Positions 36,569 to 46,056 of a DNA stretch of 64,000 nucleotides are shown one piece after another. How positions within the stretch are numbered: position 1 is the stretch's first letter; each line of letters starts with the position of its first letter. The DNA lies in the NCBI RefSeq assembly GCF_020035535.1, contig NZ_CP083350.1, positions 1,932,501 to 1,996,500 of the forward strand, given 5' to 3'. The position numbers and the translations under genes were made by a program. A model generated the notes under the pieces. That model ran no database searches and was not told the origin of the DNA. It saw only the letters and a list, made by a program, of their open reading frames with translations. This stretch comes from Ensifer adhaerens. GTDB lineage: Bacteria > Pseudomonadota > Alphaproteobacteria > Rhizobiales > Rhizobiaceae.

Positions 36569-37975
36569 ATGAACGACAACCTTACAATTGCGAGCATTCT
36601 CGCGAATTTCCGATCTGGCACGATGTCGCCGGTGGAAGTTCTAGAGAACTCGGTGGCCCGCATCGACAGTCTCAATTCTCGCATCAATGCATTGACCGCG
36701 CTCTGTATCGAACGTGCCAGGCAGGAAGCGAAAGCATCGGAAAAGCGCTACAGGCGAGGCGACGCGTTGCCATTGGATGGCATTCCGTTCGTAGCCAAGG
36801 ACCTCTTGGACACCGCTAACGTTGAAACAACATATGGGTCCGTGCTTTACCGCGGCCATGTACCGCGTGAGGATGCGGAGGCCGTCGGACGGTTGCGAAA
36901 TGCGGGTGCAATTCTAGTTGGAAAGTCGGCCACGCATGAATTTGGATGGGGCCTTACAACGACGAGCGCTCTTCACGGACCCACGCGCAACCCCTGGGAT
37001 CTAACGCGTGTCCCTGGTGGATCCAGCGGGGGGTCGGCTGCGGCTCTGGCGGTTGATCTCGTTCCTTTGGCGTTGGGCTCGGATACAGGTGGTTCCATTC
37101 GGATCCCGTCAGCCTTCTGCGGCACAGCTGGAATTAAACCGACCCGGAACCGTGTGCCAATGGAAGGGGCATTCGCGTTGGCCTCGTCTCTGGATCATGT
37201 CGGTCCCATGGCGCGAACCGCTGAAGATCTGTCCTTGGCCATGGCGGTGCTCGATGGCACCTACGGTTCTGGAGTTCGAGAGCAAGAAGTAAATCCCAAG
37301 ATTCTGAATGGTCTGCGAATTCTTGTGATTGACGACCTTCATCCCGTTGCGTTGACCGAAGACATCTCGCGGGTGTTTGCGGAAGCATGCGGCGCGCTCT
37401 CACAGCATGGCGCGAGGATTATAGACAAGCGCTGGTCGGACACCGAGCGGCCGGATCCCTATGGCATTCTGGCGCCGACCCTCAACGCAGAAGCGAGGTT
37501 AAGGCATGAAGTCGTTCTCGGCCATTATCCGCAGCGGGCTGCGGAGTACAGCCCGGATGTTTGCAAGCGAATAGAACTGGCTGCCCAGTATGGTCTGCGA
37601 GAGTACATCGAAGCGGCGCAGCGAAGGGCGGCTTTCACAGCCCAGTTTGTTTCCGTGTTCGCGGAGGGCGACGTGCTCTTGTCGCCAGTGTCCGCCGTTA
37701 GCGCGGTCAAGATTGGCACTGATACAGTAATCCATGATGGCAAAAGCGTTGAATTGAGATCGGCGATCATGGGATACATCGCGCCTCAGAGCCTGAGCGG
37801 ACTACCCGCAGCGGTCATTCGGGCGGGTTTTGATCGGCATGAAATGCCAGTCGGTATCCAATTGACGATGGCAGCGGGCAGTGACCATCGCCTTATTGAA
37901 ATCGCAGCGGCTCTTGAGACGGTTCTAGGTGCGACAGCAGTAGGTGGGCCCAACCATTCAATAAAAGTGAGCTAG
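36569..37975 (+). CDS. Amidase-signature family amidase
   Basis: This is a 468-residue enzyme with GGAGATCC before the ATG. The Ser-cisSer-Lys triad is visible: Lys77 (VAKDLL), Ser152 (PGGSSGGS) and Ser176 (SDTGGSIRIPS). The family hydrolyses amides, including aryl- and alkylamides and malonamate; substrate cannot be read from sequence. It lies convergent to a nitrilase-permease operon, so the two may share a nitrogen-compound pathway (inference). Confidence 0.92.
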   Translation: MNDNLTIASILANFRSGTMSPVEVLENSVARIDSLNSRINALTALCIERARQEAKASEKRYRRGDALPLDGIPFVAKDLLDTANVETTYGSVLYRGHVPREDAEAVGRLRNAGAILVGKSATHEFGWGLTTTSALHGPTRNPWDLTRVPGGSSGGSAAALAVDLVPLALGSDTGGSIRIPSAFCGTAGIKPTRNRVPMEGAFALASSLDHVGPMARTAEDLSLAMAVLDGTYGSGVREQEVNPKILNGLRILVIDDLHPVALTEDISRVFAEACGALSQHGARIIDKRWSDTERPDPYGILAPTLNAEARLRHEVVLGHYPQRAAEYSPDVCKRIELAAQYGLREYIEAAQRRAAFTAQFVSVFAEGDVLLSPVSAVSAVKIGTDTVIHDGKSVELRSAIMGYIAPQSLSGLPAAVIRAGFDRHEMPVGIQLTMAAGSDHRLIEIAAALETVLGATAVGGPNHSIKVS

Positions 37976-38194
37976 CGATCTAGCAGCGTGGCAGTCCCTG
38001 CTTCGGCACTTCGTAGTCAGCGATGTCGTGCCCGCGTTGGCTGTGACGCTCACCAAAAAAAACAAAGAAATTAGTATGATCGAGGATAAGATCACCAGGA
38101 TGGTAATGCGCATTTGCTGAGCCCGGAATTGCGTTAACGAAAGCGAAACACTGCTTTGACGCGATGTAGCTGCCGTGCTTCGGCCGTCCTTCGA

Positions 38195-38236
38195 AAAAAG
38201 AGCGCCGGGGAACGTACTGTCGTACGGACCCCGGCG
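38195..38236 (-). terminator. Strong terminator of the nitrilase-permease operon
   Basis: On the minus strand CGCCGGGG (38229-38236) pairs with CCCCGGCG (38203-38210), with an inner CGTAC/GTACG stem (38213-38226), and is followed by CTCTTTTTTCG. It starts 18 bp after the permease stop. Confidence 0.9.
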
Positions 38237-38253
38237 AGTTAAGTGACGGATGC

Positions 38254-39606
38254 TCAGAGCGTCACTTCGGGAGGAACCCTTCGGAAGCCGTCGGTCAGCC
38301 AAGTCAGGTAGAATAGCCCGAGTACAAACCAGGCGGCGCCCATGGCGACTGCGGTTTTGTCCAGGCTCGCGAGCAGCCAGACCATGGTGATCGCGCCCAG
38401 AAGAGGCAGCAACACGCCTCGGATAGGCCCGATCGTGGTTTTATCGCCGCTGAGCTGAAACTGGCGGATCACGCTAAGATTGACTGCTGTGAACGCGAGG
38501 AACGCACCGAAGTTAATGAAGGAGGTTGAGGTCGCGATATCGAGCTTCACAGCGAGAAGGCTGACCGCACCCGAGATCAAGACATTGATCGTCGGTGTCT
38601 TGAACTTCGGATGCAGATAGCTGAACACCTTCGTCGGTAGAACGCCATCCCGACCCATTGCGTACATAAGCCGTGCGACGCTGGCCTGCGCGGCGATGCC
38701 CGATGCTGTCTGGGAAATGACCAAGCCCGTCAGGAATATACCCACAAATACGTCGCCACCGATCTTCTTGGCGATTTCGAAAGCGGCAGATTCCGGTTGG
38801 TCGAAAAGCAGCCCGGGATGTGCGAGCTGAGTGGCATAGGCGGACACGACGAAAATCGACCCACCGATCAATGCGGTAAGTAGGATGGCACGCGGTACAT
38901 TACGGGTCGGGTCTATCGTTTCCTCAGTCAAAGTGGCGACGGCATCAAAGCCAAGGAACGAGTAGGCTGCGATCGCAGCGCCAGCCATGGTCGCGGAGAG
39001 TGGAACGCCGCTCTTGAAGAACGGTTCGACCGAAAGCAGTCCTGCTGGACCCGATGCTCCGATAACATAATGGCAGCAGAGAAGAATAAAAAGCCCACCA
39101 ATTGCGAGCTGCGCTACCATCAGGATAATGTTCAGACGGTTCGCCATTTCGATGCCCAGGATGTTCAAAGCCGTGATCAGGGCTACAAACCCCACGACCC
39201 AAACCCAACTGGGAACATCCGGAAAGACTGCGCCGAGAGTTACCGTGCCCGTCAACGCGATAACCATGGGCAGAAAGAAGTAGTCTAGAAGCAAAGCCCA
39301 GCCGACCATGAATCCAGCATAGCTTCCAAAGCTTCGGCGTGTGTAGGTGTATGCCGATCCGGCCACAGGAAGCCGCTTAGCAAAATATCCGTAGCTCAGG
39401 GCCGTAAAACAGATCGCACCAAGGGCGATGAGATAAGAAAGGGCGATTGTATCCTGACTGACTGTCGCCAACACACCATAAGTTGGATAGACGACGATCG
39501 GGCCCATGTATGAAAGCCCGAATAGCAGCAGTGACGTTAGCCCCAAAGTCCGTTTCAAGCGAATAGGCTGCGCCTCTGCCCGCCCAGAGGTGGACGTATC
39601 ATCCAT
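38254..39606 (-). CDS. APC-family amino acid/amine permease
   Basis: This is a 450-residue inner-membrane protein with about 12 hydrophobic helices. ATG 39606 has AGGAG 8 nt upstream. The APC hallmarks are the first-helix GLSYMGPIVVYPTYGV, the RLPVAGSAYTYTRRSFG loop and the FLGFDAVATLTEETIDPTRNVPRA helix 6 region. It resembles PuuP-like amine/amino acid importers. It is downstream of the nitrilase gene by 57 bp and likely imports its substrate. Confidence 0.92.
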   Translation of the reverse strand: MDDTSTSGRAEAQPIRLKRTLGLTSLLLFGLSYMGPIVVYPTYGVLATVSQDTIALSYLIALGAICFTALSYGYFAKRLPVAGSAYTYTRRSFGSYAGFMVGWALLLDYFFLPMVIALTGTVTLGAVFPDVPSWVWVVGFVALITALNILGIEMANRLNIILMVAQLAIGGLFILLCCHYVIGASGPAGLLSVEPFFKSGVPLSATMAGAAIAAYSFLGFDAVATLTEETIDPTRNVPRAILLTALIGGSIFVVSAYATQLAHPGLLFDQPESAAFEIAKKIGGDVFVGIFLTGLVISQTASGIAAQASVARLMYAMGRDGVLPTKVFSYLHPKFKTPTINVLISGAVSLLAVKLDIATSTSFINFGAFLAFTAVNLSVIRQFQLSGDKTTIGPIRGVLLPLLGAITMVWLLASLDKTAVAMGAAWFVLGLFYLTWLTDGFRRVPPEVTL

Positions 39607-39662
39607 GGAATATCTCCTGAGATTTAAGGTGTGAATGCAGTGCTTGGCATCGGCCAAGCTAT

Positions 39663-40478
39663 TCAGTTCCGGATAGTCCGGCTCATCTGGTCCTCGGACA
39701 CGTCCGAGAGATCAAGGCTAATCCTCGCATCCTTGAGGTAGCTATAATTTCGCCGTGCATCCTCGATGCCAGCAAGATCCACCGAAGCGGACAGTAACGT
39801 GGGGGCGAGGCCGGTTTCACAGATGACGTCGCCGAACGGGTTAATGACGGCTGATTCACCAACAAAGTTTAGTTGAGAGTTCGCCCTACCGGTGCGATTG
39901 ACGTAAGCCGCAAAAACCTGGTTCTCCATGGCGCGCGCCACGACCGCGCGTCGGTGAACAGGGCCGTAGGGGTCCATGTTGGCGGCGGTTACCAGAAGCA
40001 GATCGGCCCCGAGACTTGCGACCGAACGACCAGTTTCGGGGAATTCAATGTCGTAGCAGATAAGGATTCCCACCTTCATGCCATTGTATTCGCAAATGTC
40101 GAACCTGTTGCCTGGCTCAAACATATCGACCTCTGCGGGCCACATGTGAGTCTTCCGATAGGTGAGCTTGGTTTCGCCGCTGGAGTCGATCAGAACGGTG
40201 GTGTTGAAGAAGCGTCCGCCGTCGTTTTCTGCGAGCCCCATCGCTACTCCGACAGACTTCGCGCGTGCAGCGTCGCGCACTCGAGACATCGCACTTCCGT
40301 CCAATGCCTCGGCCACGTCCTTAACGGTCTTGGGCGTAGGGAAGCCGGTCAACGCCGCCTCGGGGAACAGCAGCAGTTCGGTGTCCGGTTTGGAATCCGC
40401 GATCGCCTTCAGGATTCGATCAAGGTTGACATCGACGGATCCGTCCTGGACCGGAATTTGTGCAAGTTCAAGCTGCAT
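39663..40478 (-). CDS. Nitrilase-superfamily carbon-nitrogen hydrolase
   Basis: This is a 271-residue enzyme from ATG 40478 behind AGGAGG. The Glu-Lys-Cys triad is Glu40 (LFPEAAL), Lys109 (YRKTHMW) and Cys141 (ILICYDIEFPE). The length and absence of extra domains fit aliphatic amidases or omega-amidase/carbamoylase branches more than true nitrilases. It is the first gene of a two-gene operon with an APC permease and is cytoplasmic. Confidence 0.92.
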   Translation of the reverse strand: MQLELAQIPVQDGSVDVNLDRILKAIADSKPDTELLLFPEAALTGFPTPKTVKDVAEALDGSAMSRVRDAARAKSVGVAMGLAENDGGRFFNTTVLIDSSGETKLTYRKTHMWPAEVDMFEPGNRFDICEYNGMKVGILICYDIEFPETGRSVASLGADLLLVTAANMDPYGPVHRRAVVARAMENQVFAAYVNRTGRANSQLNFVGESAVINPFGDVICETGLAPTLLSASVDLAGIEDARRNYSYLKDARISLDLSDVSEDQMSRTIRN

Positions 40479-40821
40479 AGAGTCCTCCTCTGATGAGCGG
40501 AAGGGCAGCCTTTGCCAATGGGAGCGAACCGCACAAACAAGCATTCTCGCACGCGGTGAGCGGGACACATCCACAAGCCACAGAGAATAACTGCTATCGT
40601 TCAGGCATTCCGATCTACGACCGCTTGATCCTGTCGCGCGCGGGCTGCCTTCAAAGTCTGATCGGTGCTCCACTCCCCTGGCGCATGACCTCGACGCTAT
40701 CAACGTTGAATATTCGCGGACGCTACTATGGGAATGCCAGACAGCACTAGGCACCAAAATAAGGATTCAGGGTCTCAATAATACGGACGATGAACCGAGC
40801 ACCTGCGGCCGCCAATGCTGA
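40479..40821. other. Intergenic, nothing recognised
   Basis: It contains the promoter region of the nitrilase gene and the 3' flank of the cyclase gene. No gene or clear repeat was seen. Confidence 0.35.
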
Positions 40822-42030
40822 TCACTCCGGGTCTGGCAGCGCATAGACGTCGATTGTGTCCTCAAGACCTCGTAAGTCGAAGGAACCAATGCACTCCAAT
40901 TCCGCTTGATTACCAGCGAGAGCCACGAAATCGCGGGAGACCAGCACCGAACGCCCGACACGCTTTGTCAGGTTTTCCAGACGCGCCGCAATGTTGACAG
41001 CCGGACCGATGGCGGTGAAATCAAGGCGTTTGCGGGAACCTATGTTTCCATACATGACGTCGCCGACGTGAATCCCGGTGCCATATCTTAGCGTCGGACG
41101 GCCCTTGGACATGTTCTCCTCGTTGAAGCGGGCCATTTCCCGCCGCCCTTCCTTTATCGTCTCAAGCAGTGCGTCCGAGGCACGGGCGTTCTCGAGAGGA
41201 AAGATGGCGAGCAGGCCATCGCCCATGAATTTCAGGATCTCCCCGTCGTTGCGCTCGACCGGGCCACCGATGGCATCGAAAAAGCCGTTCAGCACCTCGA
41301 TGACGTCGTCGCGGGGCAGACTGTCGGAAATCGCGGTAAACTCCCGCAAATCACAAATCATGATCGCCGCGCGCACCGTGCTTCCGCTTCCCCTGGTGGT
41401 AGCTCCAGCCAAGATTTGCTCGCTGGCATGGGTGCCGACGTAGGTCTCGAGCAACGTGCGAGCCAGCACGTTTTTCAAACGGATCTCACTGACCAACGTC
41501 AGGATAGGGACGAGTTCGCTTAGTGTTTTGATGTGACGATCTTCGAAGCCACTTCGACTGGCTGTTGCGAAGGTTACGATGTGCCGAGTCCCAAGCGTGA
41601 AGGACAAAGGCCATGCGATATAATCCGTAAGTCCATCCCTCCTGAGTTCGCTGAAAAACACATCAGAGGTGTTCGAAGCATCTAAGTTCGCGAGCACCTT
41701 GCGGATTTCGCTCGCCCCCTCGTAAAGCGTGTTCAAAGGACTCAGTTGAAACTGCCGCGTAGCTTCTACACCATGTGCGATACTGTTGAACCTGGCGTGT
41801 ACCATCCCCTTCCGCCACAGGATCCTTGCGCCCAGCCACTGAGGATGGAGTGTCCGGAAATGCATCGTTGAGCGAGCCACAGGCACGCCTGCCGCGTTTA
41901 ACCGCTGGCATAGTTGCACAAGAATATCATCAAGGAACCGCTCATTCTGTGTTTCGTGCAATAGCCAATGCACCACTGAGTGCTGATTGCTGGGCGATCC
42001 AGCCTCGTTGTAAAACCGTGTTTCTTCCAT
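40822..42030 (-). CDS. Class III adenylate/guanylate cyclase
   Basis: This is a 402-residue protein. An N-terminal domain of about 195 residues, without membrane segments, precedes the catalytic domain. The catalytic domain shows the metal-binding Asp227 (MICDLREFT) and Asp271 (KFMGDGLLA), a substrate-contact Lys267 and DFTAIGPAVNIAARL with the transition-state Asn/Arg. Rhizobia carry many such soluble cyclases with sensory N-termini. It would make cAMP or cGMP as a homodimer. No neighbour indicates the input signal. Confidence 0.92.
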   Translation of the reverse strand: MEETRFYNEAGSPSNQHSVVHWLLHETQNERFLDDILVQLCQRLNAAGVPVARSTMHFRTLHPQWLGARILWRKGMVHARFNSIAHGVEATRQFQLSPLNTLYEGASEIRKVLANLDASNTSDVFFSELRRDGLTDYIAWPLSFTLGTRHIVTFATASRSGFEDRHIKTLSELVPILTLVSEIRLKNVLARTLLETYVGTHASEQILAGATTRGSGSTVRAAIMICDLREFTAISDSLPRDDVIEVLNGFFDAIGGPVERNDGEILKFMGDGLLAIFPLENARASDALLETIKEGRREMARFNEENMSKGRPTLRYGTGIHVGDVMYGNIGSRKRLDFTAIGPAVNIAARLENLTKRVGRSVLVSRDFVALAGNQAELECIGSFDLRGLEDTIDVYALPDPE

Positions 42031-42434
42031 TGCTTGAAAACCACTAGCCAGCCGGTCTCAATGTACTGCCATAATTAGCACGCGCTATCTGACGCACATT
42101 GCTTGTTGTCACCTCCCGTGAGGTTTTTACCCGACTTCGAAGTGACGGACAAAGGTCTTGGAAGCTCCGATTGTCCGGGTTTTCCGGTTTCAGAATACAA
42201 GGCTCGGCGCTGTCTGGATTTCAAGCCCTTCCCTAGGTTTTGTCCTGCTTCCGCTCAGAAGTGTTCAGTACGTAAAGGAAAGACCATGCCGACGACGGCG
42301 GAGCACTTCATTGCGAACTACAGCAGGATTGAGGGCGCTAGTAGACTTATGCGGGCGTGATGGAGATCCTGCACGAGCACACGGCGTTCGGCATCAACGT
42401 CGGATTCTCAAAGTGGGCCCTGTGCAACACGGAA
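42031..42434. other. Intergenic, no supported gene
   Basis: Short open frames around 42286-42460 do not form a recognisable protein. Confidence 0.35.
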
Positions 42435-42468
42435 TGTGCCCGAGCATTGTGAAACGCGCTCGGGCACA
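42435..42468 (-). terminator. Hairpin downstream of the pirin gene
   Basis: TGTGCCCGAGC (42435-42445) pairs perfectly with 42458-42468 around a 12-nt loop, 26 bp after the pirin stop. No U-run follows. Confidence 0.55.
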
Positions 42469-42493
42469 TCGAACGATCCAGCGTCTAAAGGCG

Positions 42494-43405
42494 CTAGTGT
42501 GCGGGCTTGATAAACGTCCCGTTTCTCAGTTCGCGTATCGCCGTTCTTATCTCCTCCTGGGAGTTCATGACGATCGGTCCATGCCAGGCCACTGGTTCCT
42601 CGATCGGTTTTCCAGAGACCAGAAGAAACCGTATGCCCTGGTCACCCGCCTGGACCGTTACCTCATCGCCACTGTCGAAAACGACCAGCGTGCGGTTGCC
42701 GGACATGTCGCGGATGTTAAGTTCTTCTCCATCGACTTCCTTCTCGACCCGGACCCCAAAAGGTTTGGACGCGTCGCGGAAAGTGCCGGAGCCTGCAAAA
42801 ATGTAAGCGAAAGCGTTCCGGTAGGTGTCTACAGGCAAACGCTTCTTTCTCCCGGGGGGAACGGAGACGTCAAGATACACCGGTTCGGCGGCGATCCCGT
42901 CTACCGGACCGGCCTTGCCCCAGAAGTTACCGCAGATCACACGCACCACAGTGCCGTCGTCATCGACTACGATCGGGATATCGCCCGATTTTACATCCTG
43001 GTAACGCGGGGCGGTCATCTTCAGGGACGAGGGGAGATTCGCCCACAGCTGAAACCCGTGCATGCGTCCAGCAAAGTCGCCCTTCGGCATTTCCTGGTGC
43101 ATGATACCACTTCCAGCGGTCATCCATTGGATGTCACCAGCTCCGAGTAGTCCGCGATTTCCCAAGCTGTCGCCGTGCTCGACGGTTCCGGCGAGCACGT
43201 AGGTGATTGTTTCGATGCCACGGTGCGGATGCCAAGGAAACCCTTGGAGGTATTCCGAAGGATTGTCATTGCGGAAGTCGTCCATCATCAAGAACGGATC
43301 CGTCATCGACGGATCGTCAAAGCCGAAGACGCGATGGAGCTTCACTCCGGCGCCTTCCACCGTTGGGACAGCCCTACTTTCGTGCTTAATGGGTCGTATC
43401 GACAT
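42494..43405 (-). CDS. Pirin-family bicupin
   Basis: This is a 303-residue protein with the pirin metal-binding motif WHPHRGIETITYVLAG, a later His in SGIMHQEMP, and a second cupin with the C-terminal extension SGKPIEEPVAWHGPIVMN. Pirins bind Fe(II); several have quercetin 2,3-dioxygenase activity, others act as redox-sensitive partners. Its role here is unknown. It stands alone after the thioesterase gene on the same strand. Confidence 0.93.
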   Translation of the reverse strand: MSIRPIKHESRAVPTVEGAGVKLHRVFGFDDPSMTDPFLMMDDFRNDNPSEYLQGFPWHPHRGIETITYVLAGTVEHGDSLGNRGLLGAGDIQWMTAGSGIMHQEMPKGDFAGRMHGFQLWANLPSSLKMTAPRYQDVKSGDIPIVVDDDGTVVRVICGNFWGKAGPVDGIAAEPVYLDVSVPPGRKKRLPVDTYRNAFAYIFAGSGTFRDASKPFGVRVEKEVDGEELNIRDMSGNRTLVVFDSGDEVTVQAGDQGIRFLLVSGKPIEEPVAWHGPIVMNSQEEIRTAIRELRNGTFIKPAH

Positions 43406-43587
43406 TTGTGCACCTACCTTTCTCGCAAGACATAAAGGGACACCCTGCGCGCGTTAAGATCCGCACTTAAGGAAACACCGTCCGCTTTTCTGCGATGGAA
43501 GATTGGAGCCCCGGTGAGGCGATGTGACAGGGAGAGCACCGAGCAGCCGGAAAACGGGAAGCGTGTCCTGACCGCGGGAGAAATACC

Positions 43588-43986
43588 CTAGGCGTTGGGG
43601 ACGGGCTTCGGATTGCCCGTTTCGTCGAGCGCCACCATAACGAAGGTGGCCGCTGTGACCTTTTCCTGCTCATTATAGCGTGAGCGATGCGCCCAGGCTT
43701 CGATGTGAAGCGTGATGGACGTCCGCCCGATGGATTCGATTTCGGTGTAGATCGACAATGTATCGCCGATTTTCACAGGCGACACGAATGCCATTTCCTT
43801 GACGGCCACCGTGACGACGCGGCCGCGTGCTTGTTCAGCTGCTCGGATACCGCTCGCGAGGTCCATCTGTGCCATCACCCAACCGCCGAAGATGTCGCCA
43901 GCGGGATTGGCATCCCCAGGCATGGCGAGCGTGCGCAAGGTCAATTCACCCCTGGGGCTCGGACTACCAGTCATACGGGTTCCCAT
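43588..43986 (-). CDS. Acyl-CoA thioesterase (YciA-like hotdog fold)
   Basis: This is a 132-residue hotdog protein: ELTLRTLAMPGDANPAGDIFGG with the conserved Asn-Asp pair, GWVMAQMDLASGIRA helix, and AAFVSPVKIGD-like EMAFVSPVKIGDTLSIYTEI. These thioesterases hydrolyse medium- and branched-chain acyl-CoAs. An internal ATG four codons in is an alternative start. It starts 34 bp after the luciferase-like monooxygenase stop, so they form an operon. Confidence 0.92.
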   Translation of the reverse strand: MGTRMTGSPSPRGELTLRTLAMPGDANPAGDIFGGWVMAQMDLASGIRAAEQARGRVVTVAVKEMAFVSPVKIGDTLSIYTEIESIGRTSITLHIEAWAHRSRYNEQEKVTAATFVMVALDETGNPKPVPNA

Positions 43987-44020
43987 TCTGGTTTTTCAGG
44001 GCCGGGAGTGGCCATTGCCC

Positions 44021-45043
44021 TCAGCGCCAACCCAAGCCGGGGGCGACATGTTTTAGGATGGATTCGATGACGTGCGCGTTGTAGTCCACCCCGAGTTGGT
44101 TGGGGACTGTCAGTAGTATGGTATCGGCCTCCCGAAGCGCCTCATCGGCCTCCAGCTGCTTTATGAGGAGGTCAGGCGCTGCGGTATAGCTTCGCCCGAA
44201 AATCGCTCGGGTCTGCTCATCGATGAAGCCGATCGAGTCTTCGGAGTCCGACTGCCTTCCGAAGTAGGAGCGGTCGCGCTCCGTTATAAGAGGAAAGATG
44301 CTTCTGCTAACAGAGACACGAGCCTCACGTTCATGCCCCGCTGCTTTCCATGCCTCGCGAAATACTCGGATTTGCTCAGCCTGCTGCACGTGAAATGGGC
44401 GCCCGTTTTCATCCGTCTTGAGAGTCGAACTCTGAAGGTGCATTCCAAGCTTGGCAGCCCAAACGGCGGTCGCATTCGAACTAGAACCCCACCAGATGCG
44501 CTCCTTGAGGGTTTCGGAATGCGGTTCTATTCGAAGCAGTCCAGGAGGATTCGGGAACATGGGATACGGGTTCGGCGTCGCGAAGCCGTTGCCCTGCAAC
44601 GCGCTCAGGAAGACCTCCGCGTGTCGGCGCGCCATTGCTTCTTCCGAGCCGTCTTTCTCCGGCGTGAAACCGAAGTATCGCCAACCGTCGACCACTTGTT
44701 CGGGGGAGCCGCGGCTGATCCCGAGTTGAAGCCGGCCACCGCTAATCAGATCGGCAGCACCGGAATCTTCTGCCATGTACAGCGGATTTTCGTACCGCAT
44801 GTCGATAACTGCAGTACCGATTTCGATGCGTTTTGTTCTGGCACCGACAGCCGCAAGGAGTGGAAACGGTGAACCGAGTTGCCGTGCAAAATGGTGGACG
44901 CGGAAGTATGCTCCGTCAGCACCCAACTCCTCAGCCGCTATGGCGAGATCGATTGACTGCAGCAGCGCGTCGCTTGCGGTGCGGGTTGCAGACCCAGCCG
45001 AAGGCGTCCAGTGCCCGAAGGAAAGAAAGCCGATCTTTTTCAT
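44021..45043 (-). CDS. Luciferase-like flavin-dependent monooxygenase
   Basis: This is a 341-residue (beta/alpha)8 protein from ATG 45043 (AGGAGCC upstream). LLM hallmarks are KKIGFLSFGHW, AEELGADGAYFRVHHFA, TKRIEIGTAVIDMRYENP and DLISGGRLQLGISRGSP. It would use reduced FMN to oxygenate a substrate or F420/FMN-dependent variants; no reductase is adjacent, though a WrbA-like flavoprotein gene lies 87 bp upstream in the same direction. Confidence 0.9.
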   Translation of the reverse strand: MKKIGFLSFGHWTPSAGSATRTASDALLQSIDLAIAAEELGADGAYFRVHHFARQLGSPFPLLAAVGARTKRIEIGTAVIDMRYENPLYMAEDSGAADLISGGRLQLGISRGSPEQVVDGWRYFGFTPEKDGSEEAMARRHAEVFLSALQGNGFATPNPYPMFPNPPGLLRIEPHSETLKERIWWGSSSNATAVWAAKLGMHLQSSTLKTDENGRPFHVQQAEQIRVFREAWKAAGHEREARVSVSRSIFPLITERDRSYFGRQSDSEDSIGFIDEQTRAIFGRSYTAAPDLLIKQLEADEALREADTILLTVPNQLGVDYNAHVIESILKHVAPGLGWR

Positions 45044-45130
45044 ATGCATGGCTCCTGGATGCCGCAGCCATTTCCGCGGAGTGGCAAGCAAAAGTGCGGC
45101 CAGCCATCGCTGCCCGCACTTGTCTGTGTG

Positions 45131-45757
45131 TTAATTGAAGAACGCCTCGGCACCCGTGGTGAGGCGCTGCGCCACAGACGCAACGCGCCGACCCTGGAAG
45201 CGTGCGACTTCGAGTTCTTTGGCGTTCGGTGAAACGGTATCGTGGATGGACACGTGCGTGGCTCCATACGGTGTACCTGCCTCGAACAGCGCCTTGTCGG
45301 CGTAGCCCAGGGGGACAATGATCAAGCCGAGGTGAGCCATGGGATTGTACAGCGACAGAAGTGTCGATTCATTGCCGCCGTGGGTCGAAGACGTCGACCC
45401 GAACACGGAGCCCACTTTGCCGTTCAGCTTTCCGGCAAACCACAGGCCACCCAAGCCATCAATGTAAGCTTTGAGTTCAGACGTGACTGAGCCGAACCGC
45501 GTCGGTGTGCCGAAGATGATCGCGTCTGCCCATTCTGCATCTTCTTCGGTGGGCATCGGGTAACGCTCGTTCATTTCGGTCGCCTTCTCTGTCCAGCCCG
45601 GCGCCTTGGCCATGACTTCGGCGGACACGATTTCCCGGGCGCGTCGCAGTCTCACTTCGCCACCTGCATTTTCGGCGCCTTCGGCAATTGCCTTGGCCAA
45701 TGCTTCGGTGGAACCATTTCGGGAATAGAAGACGATCAGAATTTTGGGTGCGGTCAT
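45131..45757 (-). CDS. wrbA: WrbA-like NAD(P)H:quinone oxidoreductase
   Basis: This is a 208-residue flavodoxin-fold protein with AGGAGG before the ATG. The FMN-phosphate loop is YSRNGSTEALA, followed by ADAIIFGTPTRFGSVTSELKAY and FGSTSSTHGGNESTLLS, characteristic of WrbA. It reduces quinones by two electrons as a tetramer, preventing semiquinone formation. It leads a probable operon with the monooxygenase and thioesterase genes. The symbol is by family, not proven orthology. Confidence 0.9.
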   Translation of the reverse strand: MTAPKILIVFYSRNGSTEALAKAIAEGAENAGGEVRLRRAREIVSAEVMAKAPGWTEKATEMNERYPMPTEEDAEWADAIIFGTPTRFGSVTSELKAYIDGLGGLWFAGKLNGKVGSVFGSTSSTHGGNESTLLSLYNPMAHLGLIIVPLGYADKALFEAGTPYGATHVSIHDTVSPNAKELEVARFQGRRVASVAQRLTTGAEAFFN

Positions 45758-46056
45758 AAATGCCTCCTGAAATCGGAACTATGTGTCACCGCACTTAGTC
45801 TCAGCCCTCTTCTTCACACTAGGCGGCAGAGCCCGAACTCAGGTTCCTGTTTTGAAGGACAATCGCCACCGAGATCGATGGCAGGAGTGGGATCTTGACC
45901 GGTGGAGCCCCGATCATCCCGGCCATCCCGAGATCAGTTCAGGCGCGACCGTTATCGCCAGCTAGCGCTGCTCGGACCGGAAGATTGTCGAGCGCATTTT
46001 ATCCGAAGTGCTCGACACTGCAGGCGATCAAAATTCGCCCGCAGTGTGGATCTAAC

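Noticed and set aside
37958..38302. 114-codon minus-strand frame with one hydrophobic stretch
   Set aside because: It spans the strong terminator after the permease gene and overlaps the ends of both neighbours, and has no ribosome site.
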